Origin: Chamaecyparis obtusa
Lineage: Eukaryota; Streptophyta; Pinopsida; Cupressales; Cupressaceae
Reading direction: 5' to 3'
Assembly: GCA_027943335.1 (NCBI GenBank)
Contig: BSBK01009263.1
Span: forward strand, 243,501 to 307,500
Length of the DNA: 64,000 nt
Positions 50,607 through 61,676 of the stretch are shown here, one piece after another. The number at the start of each line of letters is the position of its first letter. Position 1 is the stretch's first letter. A model generated the notes under the pieces. That model was not told the origin of the DNA, did not search any database, and worked only from the letters and a program-made list of their open reading frames with translations. The position numbers and the translations under genes are program-made.

Positions 50607-50624
50607 TCCCCGATAGTAGCGCCA
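50607..50624 (-). promoter_or_regulatory. Primer-binding site (tRNA-Asp type)
   Basis: The minus strand reads TGGCGCTACTATCGGGGA four bases inside the 5' LTR. Plant tRNA-Asp ends ...TCCCCGGCAACGGCGCCA, so most positions pair, with several mismatches in the middle. tRNA-Asp-type sites are typical of Athila elements. Confidence 0.75.
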
Positions 50625-50628
50625 AAAA

Positions 50629-51609
50629 TGCTTGGCCAAACAATGGTATCAGAAACCCAAAGCAATGGATTGCTTAATTCAGGATTGGACACCCCAAATG
50701 ATTCCTAATGCACTATTTAGTCTCATTTAATTATCGACCAGGGATGTAAACTTGGAATGGTATCTGCAAAGTATATGCTTCAAACTTCCTATTCTAGCCT
50801 ATCTAAGGAATTCAAATGCTTATCCTTTAGGAAAAATAAACTAGAATTGGTAAGAAAATGTATTCTAATCAAAGTAGGAAATTACAGTTAGGAACTACTC
50901 CAATTGACTGTGCTACAGGAATAGGCTACTAATTCTGGTATTAGTAGCTATAGGAACAATAGAGTTCTAAAACATATAAATGAACAGGAAATGAAACCTA
51001 CACTAACAAAGCAATTCACTCATCAAGTGGGCCCCCTTGAATGAGTGAATGAAGAGTACAATCAAGATGAAAGTTGCAAACTTGAACTGAACATTCTATT
51101 CATCCATAAAAATGATTACACTTGATTGAAACAGTATTCAAGAGTTCTGTATTAAAAACCAACTTGTTTGACTAACTCCAAAAGAGTCACAACAGTCAAT
51201 TATTTAAAGGAAATTACCACTAACTCCTAAATCTATGATCACTTCATAATGAGGATTGGTTACAACTCATTAAGTTTCATAACAGAAAACATTATTGACC
51301 ATGAACAATCCCAGAATATAGTGCACACTAAATCTGTGCATTGCATGTAATAGAAACCATTGACTTGTGAAGATTCTGCAAACACGGTTGGCTTTGATGA
51401 CTCCTGCGCTAGTATATTGGTCCTTGAATATCCACGTTCAACTCCTGCAAGATAATTAATGCACACATATCCAACCATATACATATATATATCCACATCA
51501 TCAATATTAGGAAAAGGTGTTAGTCTTAATTATCACTCTTGCAAACCTAGGGCTACAGGAGGTAACTACCCAAAACATAGCTTAAGAGAGAAAAAATTCA
51601 TTAACATGT
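50629..51609 (-). repeat. Athila-like 5' LTR, outer part missing
   Basis: Aligns with 40192-41168; the last shared bases are attcatta(a/c)(a/c)atgt. The remaining 229 bp of the LTR should lie beyond the nested element, outside the window. Confidence 0.88.
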
Positions 51610-53100
51610 TGTAGACACCTAAAAATCCTTAAGAAAATAAATTATTTTTATTTTTTGAAAAATCCCTGATGACATCATCATTTATTAAGTAATTATTTAA
51701 TTAATTAATTTTTATGCCATTAAATCCCTTTACCTTAATTAAAAATATTTAATTAAGAAATCCCTCCCAAAAATGTTTAAATCTTATTTAAACATTATCT
51801 CCTTATTTATTAATTATTTAATTAATAAATTGACCAAAAATCCCAAAATAAATAATTTATTTATTTTTTGCCCAAAACTTGGCCAATTTCCTTAAGAACA
51901 CTAACCTCTTCCAGAATCTTCTAATCCTTCTTTAATTTCGATTAAAGGCTAATCCCTTCATTTCCTAACCCTAATCCCAACTAAAAATATTTAATTAAGA
52001 TTAAATATTTAATCCTCATATTTATTAAATTCATTTTAATAAATATTCTCAAACCTAAAACCATGGGAATAAATAAATCTTTATTTATTTCCTAAAATCC
52101 ATGTTTATCCTAAGGAAATTCTAGACTCTTCTAGAAAGTCCTAATGCTAATCCCCCCCCCTAAATCCTGTCACATTCCCTAACCAAGGTTAGCCAACTCC
52201 TAAGCTTAACCCAAAGTCAACAAACTTCTAGAAACTTCTCTTACATGCATTAAGTGCATTTAAGGCCTCCTTATCCCTCTTACATGCATTTATTGTGCAT
52301 TTAAGAAGCCCCTCACCCCTTTCTTACACCCTTTGACCTTAGGCACATTTCCCAAATTGTGTACATCCCTCCCATCTTTCAACCCAATGCTCTTGTGACA
52401 CTTGTCACAAGGAGGTGGCCTTGAACTAGCACAATCCTTGTGCTCCCCTTTGAATGAATCTTGGCCTCTCTTAAGGATTTTGATCTTGGCCACTCATTCC
52501 CCCTTAGGAAAGCCTATAAGTACTCCTCATTTCTAAGAGCAAAGCAACCATTCACCTTTTATTTCAAGCAATGTTATAATGCTAGAATAGCTCTAAATCA
52601 TTTAGCTCTCATACTAATTGTTAGTTTTCAATCATTTTCAAACATTTTAGCTCATCATAGCTTAGCAATAATGGATTAACATAGTTTATTTCATTGTTTT
52701 GCATAGCATATCATCCATATCACATCTCTATTTGGTTAATAACAATCTTAGCATAAACATCATGTAGCTTAGTCTTCATTTCAGCATCATTTGGATCCTT
52801 GAGGCCTTAGGGGCAAATCAGGTGTTTTATACCTATTTTGTGTCATTTATGAGGTTTTCATGGATTTCAATCCATCCTAAAATGCATAAGGAAAATGCTC
52901 CAAGTGCTTAGAGAGCACACCCACATCCCCTTAAGCAAGAGCAAATCAAATAGTGCTTGGGTGCACCTATTTTAGCTCAATCTAAGGTGGCTTAGTTTAG
53001 AGTTTTATTTGTTTTGGATTGATTTCATGCTAGACTAAAATCTAATCTTTGTTTGGTTTGAGTCTTTTCAAAGCAGGTATCCTCAAAAGCCTTGTCCACA
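51610..53100 (+). repeat. Tat-like 5' LTR (about 1491 bp)
   Basis: Begins TGTAGACACC and is taken to end at CTTGTCCACA just before a primer-site-like sequence. The first 500 bp are rich in attaatta-type runs. A TATA-like tataa at 52515-52519 (cctataagtactcc) is a plausible promoter. The right boundary is inferred because the second LTR is not in view. Confidence 0.7.
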
Positions 53101-53103
53101 TTC

Positions 53104-53121
53104 TGGCACACCCGGTGGGAC
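53104..53121 (+). promoter_or_regulatory. Primer-binding site of the Tat-like element
   Basis: TGGCACACCCGGTGGGAC lies three bases after the LTR end. It begins TGG, as expected for pairing with a tRNA CCA end. I do not assign the tRNA. Confidence 0.6.
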
Positions 53122-53329
53122 CTCAAACCCACAATCACTTGATTATATCATACTTTGTATTCTCATATTTGCAGGAAATAGATGAAATGTTGCCTAAACA
53201 CAGTTCAATCATGCCTAAACATAGTTCAGTCACACCTAGAAAGAATCTAATCATGCCTACAAGCTCTGTATCGACGCCTACTTCCTAAAGAATTCCATGC
53301 TTGATAACTTCTATTTTGTCTTAACTTCT

Positions 53330-53705
53330 TTTCTGTCGCCTGCAATAGAAATAATCACACTTGTAAGATAAACATTCACACCTCCACGTATAGAAGTCTC
53401 ACCTATAACCACTCAGTTCTCGCGTACCATATTTCATTTATCACCTGTAATCATTTCATTGTCGCCTATGAAAATTTCATTATCACCTGTAATAATTCCA
53501 TTATCGCCTTTAACAATTCCACTCTTGCCTATACATGTTTTAGTCTCGCCTATGCATGTTTAAGTGTCGCCTTTGCACAAGCTCCTACCGCCTGTGAACA
53601 TTTCTCTATTGCCTATACAAAAGCTCCTGTCGCCTATGAACCTTTTTTCCTATCACCTGTGCACAAGTTCCTGTCACCTTTGAACTTTCAAGTTCCTGTC
53701 ACCTT
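53330..53705 (+). repeat. Degenerate minisatellite in the leader
   Basis: About a dozen units of roughly 25-30 bp built on (t)cgcctatgaa...ttc or (t)cacctgtgcacaagttcctg. The variants cluster, suggesting stepwise expansion. Confidence 0.75.
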
Positions 53706-54724
53706 TGCTCTCAAATTGATATTGGATTCATTTTTCTTAAGGAAAAGTCAAACAAATCTTGAATGAAACTAAGGAAAAGAACTTAGGTCCTAAAAGTCAT
53801 TATCATTTTGAAAATCAAACACAATCTTGAGTGATCTAAATTGGAAAGAATAAGCATCTCTATTCCCTCCTTTTCAATTCAAGCAAATCGCAAATTCAAT
53901 CTTGAATGCCTTAAGGACAAAACAAAGAACTTCAAAGTTTTAAATCAACACGCACATCTCAATCTCGAATGCTCAAATGAAAGAACTTGCAAGCGCTCAA
54001 ATCATTTACCTTTTTGGAGAAAGAATAAATCAAACCTTAAGCACTTGTGCCTTCAATTTCAAAGTTCAATCAAACTTAATCAATTTGGGAAAAAGAACAA
54101 CTTTCTTGATGTGCATCTAGGAGCTTTACATTTTCTATAAAACCTTGTTATAGTAAGCAACGTGGAACATTTGGACTCGGACAAGTTCACTTGTTCTACT
54201 TTTAGCAAGGCTTGTCCAAGGAGAAAAGTGCTTCCTCCCCAGAGAACGACCTCAAATCGATATCCCCCCCGGCCAATATATAAATAAAGTGAAGGCAAAA
54301 AGTACTCACTTATATCTCCTAATCCACTGGCGTTTTGTGCCAAATGCAAATGTCTAGGGGACAGGTAAATATTCCTCCCCCAACATTGTTGGCTAGGCTC
54401 TTAAGTGAGTCACAGGCGGTCAGCATAACCGGGTATGGAGACTCCACGGAACTATTAAAAACTTGATAAAATAGAGGCTACCCTATGTACATCCAAAAGT
54501 ATCAAAATCCTTGTGCAAGGACCGATTCCAAGGGGTTTATCGGGTCGCCTCAAGATTACTCACCATTTGTATTCCCTTCTAGGGGGTACCAAGCTGTGGG
54601 CAAGCAATTTTGATACTCACCTTCCTTAGGTAGATCTGTTTGAAGTGCTTGATAGTCAATACTCCATGAAAACATTGTTGGAACATACACTTTCAAATCT
54701 TTTTCAGAATCAGAGTCAGTTATC
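53706..54724 (+). other. Tat-like element leader, no firm gene
   Basis: Contains a 99-codon open frame (53841-54140) without recognisable motif. No domain was identified. Confidence 0.4.
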
Positions 54725-55168
54725 TTGTTTGTATCCCACAAGGTTGTTTTGTCCCTTGTGGAGATTGCTTTTCCAAAAATCTTTGTTGAAATCTATCCTT
54801 TGCCATTGGGAAACATCAAACTGATCAACAAACCCGGTTTGAGATACTCAGAACATTTTGCAGAGATACCCTTGGAATCAGATATCCAAAGAGCCTTTTG
54901 TCTCAAACCAAAATTATCAGAAGTTTCCCAAGTTATGCCCAATTTGATCAAACATCTGAATGCTAAGTTGCCCAAATCCAAAGATTATCAAGAGAAGAAA
55001 ACTACAGAAAGAAACCTTAAGAGCCATCAATCCTCTATCCAAGCAACCCAAGCAGAAGAAAAAAATCAAGAAAGACTTGATAATATTGGCTATAACGCAA
55101 GAGTCAAACAGTTTGCCTACCGATTCCGAGTGAACCATCGCTACGTCAATCTTGAAAGAGAAGATTAG
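54725..55168 (+). CDS. Leader ORF of unknown function (147 aa)
   Basis: An unbroken frame upstream of gag, MFVSHKVVLSL to the stop at 55168. It has a hydrophobic-mixed N-terminal half and a basic, Gln/Glu-rich C-terminal half (KEKKTTERNL-like, EEKNQERLDN, FRVNHRYVN). I recognise no domain. Ogre-type Tat elements are known to carry an extra ORF before gag, so this could be a relic of such an ORF. A chance frame in a low-stop region is the alternative, since the surrounding DNA is G-poor and therefore depleted of TAG and TGA. An earlier in-frame part before 54725 was not seen. Confidence 0.35.
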   Translation: MFVSHKVVLSLVEIAFPKIFVEIYPLPLGNIKLINKPGLRYSEHFAEIPLESDIQRAFCLKPKLSEVSQVMPNLIKHLNAKLPKSKDYQEKKTTERNLKSHQSSIQATQAEEKNQERLDNIGYNARVKQFAYRFRVNHRYVNLERED

Positions 55169-55189
55169 TTGGACCCATTTCATGTCCCA

Positions 55190-56012
55190 ATCTACCTTCA
55201 GATCTCAAGATCCTATCTTGACAGTCCTTCATCCTAGTTTCATCCTAGTTTCATTCTTGCTTCATCATCAAATCCTTAGTTGCATTCTAGAGTCCTTAGC
55301 TGCATTCACCATCATCTTCCTAGCAGCATCATAGATCATCCATCTCAATTGCATTTGTATCATCCTTTTAAACAAAGCATTACTCCATCATCCTTCACCA
55401 TCTTTCCATCAGCAATCCACAAATCATAATCCCAAATCCTTGATCCAAATCCAGCATCCATTATCCAAAACAGAATCCACCATCCTTTGCACCAAATCCA
55501 GAGATCCAAATCCACAAAGTACTTAGTAATCAAAACCTTTGAGTTGTTTCCATCCCTTATCCCAAATCAGAAATCATCCCCTTTGTCACAGAGCATTGTC
55601 TAAAGGAAATCCAACTTGTCCTTTCATAGCCTCATCATCTCGAGCAAGAGATTGGCTTGTATTGATAAGAATCCAGTTGACCGAAGATCATTAGTCTATC
55701 CTAGGTTGGCCAAATCCTATCACTGATCCTCCATCGGGAAAAACAACAGCTCATTGTTGACACTTAGTAATCTTCCACCAGCATCCCACCAATCCTCCAC
55801 CCAATCTTGACCCAAATCAGAGCATCCCACCAAGCCTCCATCATCACCAAGCTTTTTTAACCAATCTGCCACCATCTCCCATCAATCTTCCACCATCCTT
55901 GATCCAAATCCAAGCATTTCACCAATCCTTGCATTGCATTCTAAAAATTTATCATCCTTAGAAGTTTCTTAAGCTTGCATCCACCATCCTTTAGAGTTCT
56001 TTAGGAAACATC
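55190..56012 (+). repeat. CATCC/CAAATCC-rich, G-poor low-complexity leader
   Basis: Repeated short motifs atcatcc, caatcc, ccaaatcc and ccatcatc with very few G bases. The strand asymmetry continues into the gag N-terminus (to about 57690). Confidence 0.75.
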
Positions 56013-59000
56013 TTGCATCCATCTAGCATCTGCATCTCCATGCCTGTCGAGACAAGATTCGGATCTAGAAAAAGAAGGAACATGAATCCTTATCCAATCA
56101 CTAGTTCATCTGATCCCAACATTTTTACCAGCGCAATGATAGCCTATGATCCCAAAATACAAATTGGAAACACATGGGATGATCCCAATATCCCCTCAGC
56201 TCCTCTGGCAATAGAAACATTTGTGAATCATCCAGAGAATCCACCAGTAGTCAATGCACTCATAGCCCAAAACCAACAAAGCATGTTCACTAACTTTGCA
56301 CAAGCGCAAACTTCCATTCCACCATATCTCCACCCTCGCATTACCATAAGTACTATCCAAATCCCAACACAAGTATACTCTCCATTTACCCATCCATTCC
56401 TTGATCCAACCTTGCAAACATCCCAAGAAACCTTCGCCATTCCCCTTCTTCTGCAAGGAAGCTTTGCAAATCCCATAACACAAGCTATAACACCATCTGC
56501 TCCATTCCCTATCACAGGTACTTCATCATCTGCCATGGCCACCCAAGCTCTTGCACAAATCCAACACTTATCACAAAATCAACTCCCACCTCTTACACAA
56601 ACCTTTGCACAAGAAGTTCCACCATCTTCCATAGACCAAGCAACACCTTTCACTCCAGGAGGGATGCAATCATCCTTCCCCTTCACTTCAAAAGCTTCCA
56701 CATCCACACCTTTGTGCCAGGAGGGACACAATCATCTTTTCCTTTCAATCCCCAAGCTTCAACATCCACACCATCATTTCAGGGGTCAACGCAATTGTTT
56801 CCCTCTTTCACCCAGCAAACCTCTACATCATCTACTTCGGGGGCAGCGCAATCATTCCCCTTTCATACCCAGCAAGCTTCCGCATCAACATTCCCCTTTT
56901 CATGCGGAACACAAGCATCCTCTTCATTCCCCCCCAGCAAGCATCTACCTGGCACAAGCCTAACAAAATTCCTTCACTACGGGAATGCCTCCCATGGGTT
57001 TTTCCAATCCACCATTCATATCCCAAGCTCCCATTACATCTACCTTCTAGGCATCCACTGTAGCACAATTCCCACCTCACAATGGTTCTCATTGGGGTCT
57101 CACTCAAGAAGAAATGAAAGCCTTTGGAATACCAACTCACTCTCCTACATCCGTGTTTGCAAACCAACAAGCCACCTTCTCACAAGTAGCACAACAACAA
57201 CCATCTCAGCCTCCACCAATCTCATCCTTCACCAGCTATCCATTCCCAACACCCAGTGCTTTTCAGCAAGTTCCTCCACCTCAGCAGCAAAGTTCCTCCC
57301 ATTTCACAAGTCATATTTCCCAGCGCCCCTTTGCTTCAAGCTTCCCTACATCAGTTCCACCCTTAAGCAATGCAGGAATGCACCTGACCTATATCGGTCA
57401 ACCATAGAACCAAGTTCAGCAAGGACCATCTTACCAACAAGCCGCATCATTCCACCAACCACCCCCACAACAACCATACTTCCAGTCATAGCAACAAACC
57501 CCCACCATTCCCCAATAGCAACAAGTTTCCTCCTATCAGTCACAACAGCAAGTCCCAATCATCCCACAAACCCAGCAAGTAGTCCCATATCCTCCACCGC
57601 AATATCCCCCACAAACATCACTCCAAAATCCACTCCAATCTACCTATCCCGCTGGGCCATCTCCATATCCCACTCAACAATACCCACCTCAAATGGGAAT
57701 GCCCACTCCAACACCAATCAATGCTGAGTGGGAAGCCATGAAGAATTCTCTTAGAGAGCTTAAAACCGGTACCAATAGCAAAACCTACAAGTTTGAGGAA
57801 GTGTGTCCTTATCCGTTTGACCAATCCATTGCCGCTATACCTTTCCCCAAGCACTTTGAGACACCTAAATTTGATAAATATCAGGGGAAAGGAGATCCGG
57901 TAAACCATATTAAAGAATTCTATATGGCATGCGAAGAAGTAGCCTACAGTGATAACTATCTCTTACGCCTATTCCCCAAAAGCTTGGGAGGAACCGCTGT
58001 TCAGTGGTTCTACAAAATACCATGTGGGACTATCACAACCTTTGCTGAACTTTCTAAGAAGTTCATTGCCCACTATGCCCACAATGTTGAGAATGAATTG
58101 ACCTTGTTAGATCTCTACAACTCAAAATAGAAAGATGGAGAAAGGCTAGCAAAATGCTTGCAATGATGGCAGAACCTTACTACCAAGTTATCATACCAGC
58201 CACCTGAAAAGCATTTGACCAAAATCTTTATTGATAATCTGCATCCTAAGTTATCCCACTTCTTGAGGATGAATTGTCTCCAAACCTATCAAGATATCAA
58301 GAGCAAGGGGATAGGTATTGAAAAGGCCCTCCTAGATGAAGGCACAATCCGACACTTCAAAAATGATGCCCAAAAACCCAGTAATGATAAATCTCGTTAC
58401 TGGAATCGTAACAAGAATGTTGTTACTGATGGAGCCACTGATACCAAGCATGTCCAATTTGTCATGGCTAGTCCTCCATCAACTCCTGCATACCAACAGC
58501 AACAAGCACCCATCTATCAGCAACCTACTCAAGTCCATCAACAACCCATGCAACAATATCATTCTCAGAATAACCAACAGAATTATCAGCAGCAAGCCCA
58601 TCAAGCTTATCAAGGTAATCCGAACAATCAAGTCAATGCCGTCAATATTGCTCCCAAGAAGAACAAACCTAGAGCTCAAAATTATCCAAAGACGACCTTC
58701 ACACCGCTGGGTGAACCTTTGGATGTTATATTTCATCGAATGGCCAAGGCCAACTTGATTACGTATCCACCAATTCAGCCAATTGATGATACCACTCCCA
58801 AGCCTGATTGGTACAAAGATCATGAGTACTATGATTATCATCATGTCAAAGGACACACTACTTTGAAGTGTATGAGACTCAAAAACTATATCCAAGATCT
58901 CATTGATCAAAAATAAATTCAAGTAGATGCACCTGCTCAAGCCTTGCCAAATGCCAATTTGCAAATTTATCAGAATGTGTTCCCACAACACAATGTTGGG

Positions 59001-61676
59001 AAGAACCAAGCTAATACCAATCATCCCCAAAACCATGGAAAAGGCAAGCAAGAAGCTCACACTACTGCCTATATCAATTATGACAATATTGTTGGATGTA
59101 TAACCCAAGTTGAGCCCACAGTCAATACCATCCATGTCAGAGGAGTAGACAGTCAATGTGTTGTTACCACCCGTAGGGGTCAGATAACTGTTGCTGGTGC
59201 CCGTCCAAGGCTAGTACATAATGCATAGTACAACCTCATAGAACATCTTGGGAACACACCAACCCAAATATCCATCTTGGACCTTCTCCGCACTTCACCT
59301 CTCCATCAGGAGATCCTCGACAGAGTTCTCAAAGGACATGTCACCACAGACATTAACACCACCCAGTTTGCGACCCTTGTGGGACATTTATCCACAGCCT
59401 ATGCTTTATCCTTCAAACCATCTGACATGCTAAACGTTGCACCTGACCATACTCTCCCTCTCCACATCGCCTTCATGGTTAGAGACTTTGCCATTAAACA
59501 GGTCTTAATAGATAATGGCTCGGCCTTGAACTTGTGTACTTTGAAATTCATTTAGTAGATTGGGTTCACCCAGGCTGATATAGCACATGAAGTAATCACT
59601 ATCAAAGCCTATGACAATTTGGAGTGTACCTCTGAAGGTACTATTACTTTGCCCATTCAACTGGGCCCAACAACACAGGATACTATTTGCCATGTTGTTG
59701 ATCTTGACCTACCATTTAATATCCTCCTAGGCTAACCATGGACTCATTCCATTAAGGCTGTACCATCTACTTACCATCAGTGCATCAAATTTTTGCATCA
59801 AGGCACTGAGGTTACCATCCATGCTGATGCCCAACCCTTCGCATACTGTCGTGTGATGGAAGAATCATTCCCTCACTCCACTCATTGTCCTGGAACTGAC
59901 ATTGGTACTTCTATTGCTAGCTCATCCCGATCCCATTGCGATCCAGAAACCATCCTCACCTCCACCCTTTCTTCCATCAAGATCAATAACCAGGGTTGTG
60001 GTGAATACAGCCTACATAATGCATTTTCTGTAGGGGCCCTCCCACATGATCCACATACCCAAGGGCGCCCGAGTCACCAAAGCAAGCCTATTGAAGAGCA
60101 TCATGAAATCTAGAGAATGGGACCTATGACTTTTGAATCCCATGGCACATTGAACAGTCAAGAAATGGATCCTGACATTAATAGGTGGTTGTACAAAGAT
60201 CCCCCACCACCTGACAAACAACTTCTTGGCTACTTCAAAGATAAATACCCACAATCGCACAAGTACACTACTGAGCAATGGAACTACCAAGGTGGTGGTC
60301 TAGGACCATAAGAAGGTGGAAGCAATGACCCAATTATAGCATCAAAAAACCCACAAAATTAGGGTCTTGGCTTTAATACCCCTCGCCTGCATATACAAGG
60401 GCCCAATACCGCAACTGGGGGCACCAACACGACTAGTGTTCCCCTCTTAAATAGATAGGATGACCTCATAGAGATCGAAGACATCCTTGAAGAGAAAGAA
60501 ATCAGATCCTACGATGATATCTTTGACGATGACACCCTCTTGGGGACTTCTGTCGTCCAACAACTTGCCATCAATCTTATAGAATTTCCCCTCACCTACC
60601 TTGAACTCATAGACAGGGACCAACCAAGCATCACACACATCGATGAGTTCCAAAGCATGGAAGTACTCCTAGAATTCATGGGGGCATCAGGCACACAATC
60701 AGTTCAGGGTTCAGAGTTAGCTCACATTTGTAAGCTTGACCCAAAAGGATACTCCGGAGAGGAGGCAAGCTTTAGCTGCAAAAGAGAAATAGAAAGAGTA
60801 AAACATGAGTCCTTATGTGAAAACCCTTTTGGGGCACATCCTGATTCCAAAAAAGTAAAAATAAAGAGCGTATCTTCTAGTGAAAACTTGCCAATTCAAG
60901 TGCTAGAAGATGAAGACTTGCCTCTTCCTCCTATCCAGTATTACAAACCTGAGCAGTCACCTATCATCATAGAGGAAACCAAGCTAGTCAATTTAGGTAC
61001 AGAGGAATGTCCAAGGATCACCTACATTGCAGCCAACATGACAGAAGGTGAAGAAATGGCTTTCACAACACTACTTCAAGAAGCTACTACGAACTTTGCA
61101 TGGTCATACACACACATGCCTAGACTTGATCCTAAACTTGTTGTTCATCATCTAGCTGTAGACCCCAATGTTAAACCAATAAAGCAGAAGCTATGCAAAA
61201 TGCATCCCAAAGTAGCTCTATTGGTAAAATCAAAACTAGAAAATCTCTTGGATGAAAAGATTATCAGAGCTATAGATTATTCAGATTGGATCTCCAACAT
61301 GGTGCCTATCACAAAGCCTTCTGGTGACATCTGAATATGCATAGATTTTAGGGACCTAAATAAAGCATGTCCTAAAGATGATTTCCTGCTACCTAACATA
61401 GACATGATCATAGATCTTACAGTGGGACATGAAATGTTGTCACTAATGGATGGTTTCTCTAGATACAATCGGATCCATATAGCAGCAGAAGACCAACACA
61501 AAACAACATTCACCACTCCATGGGGTGCCTTTTTCTATAACATGATGCCCTTTGGTCTAAAAAATGCAGGAGCCACATATCAGCGAGCGATGACAGCAAT
61601 CTTCCATGACATGATCCACAAGATCCTAGAGGACTATGTGGATGATATTCTTTGCAAAATCAAAGACACATCATGA
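56013..61676 (+). pseudogene. Tat-like gag, protease and first part of RT, degraded
   Basis: Gag starts at or near the ATG at 56013 with a Pro/Ser/Thr/Gln-rich region. It slips to another frame between about 56710 and 57040 (FPFNPQASTSTP, QLFPSFTQQTSTSS) and returns by 57114. The capsid-like domain spans about 57780-58330 (PKFDKYQGKGDPVNHIKEF, VQWFYKIP, LTKIFIDNLHPKLSHF). A zinc-knuckle-like remnant lies at 58820-58880 (HEYYDYHHVKGHTTLKC, lacking a canonical first Cys pair). Protease is at about 59500 (VLIDNGSALNLC, with N where DTG/DGG is usual). RT runs from 61090 to 61676 (IDFRDLNKACPKDDF, LMDGFSRYNRI, PFGLKNAGATYQR, DYVDDILCK). Stops replace expected Gln at 57405, 57489, 57516 and 58128; a TGA at about 61332 replaces an arginine-type position. 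Confidence 0.88.

Larger units (their letters stand above)
40192..51609 (-). mobile_element. Large Athila-like Ty3/Gypsy retrotransposon (5' LTR interrupted by a second element)
   Basis: On the minus strand the order is 5' LTR fragment (50629-51609), tRNA-Asp-type primer site, gag, protease (DLGAS form), RT (YMDD), RNase H, integrase, an internal polypurine tract, a long extra open region, a 3' polypurine tract and the full 3' LTR (40192-41394). The tRNA-Asp primer, DLGAS protease and extra region in the env position all fit the Athila lineage. The 5' LTR lacks its outer 229 bp, and homology to the 3' LTR ends exactly where another LTR (TGTAGACACC) begins at 51610. The left flank is 40187-40191 (ttctc); its partner lies beyond the window. 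Stops in gag-pol make the element inactive. Confidence 0.9.

Noticed and set aside
58479..59156. 225-codon minus-strand ORF
   Set aside because: Antisense shadow of the Tat-like gag, which has clear capsid and linker patterns on the plus strand.
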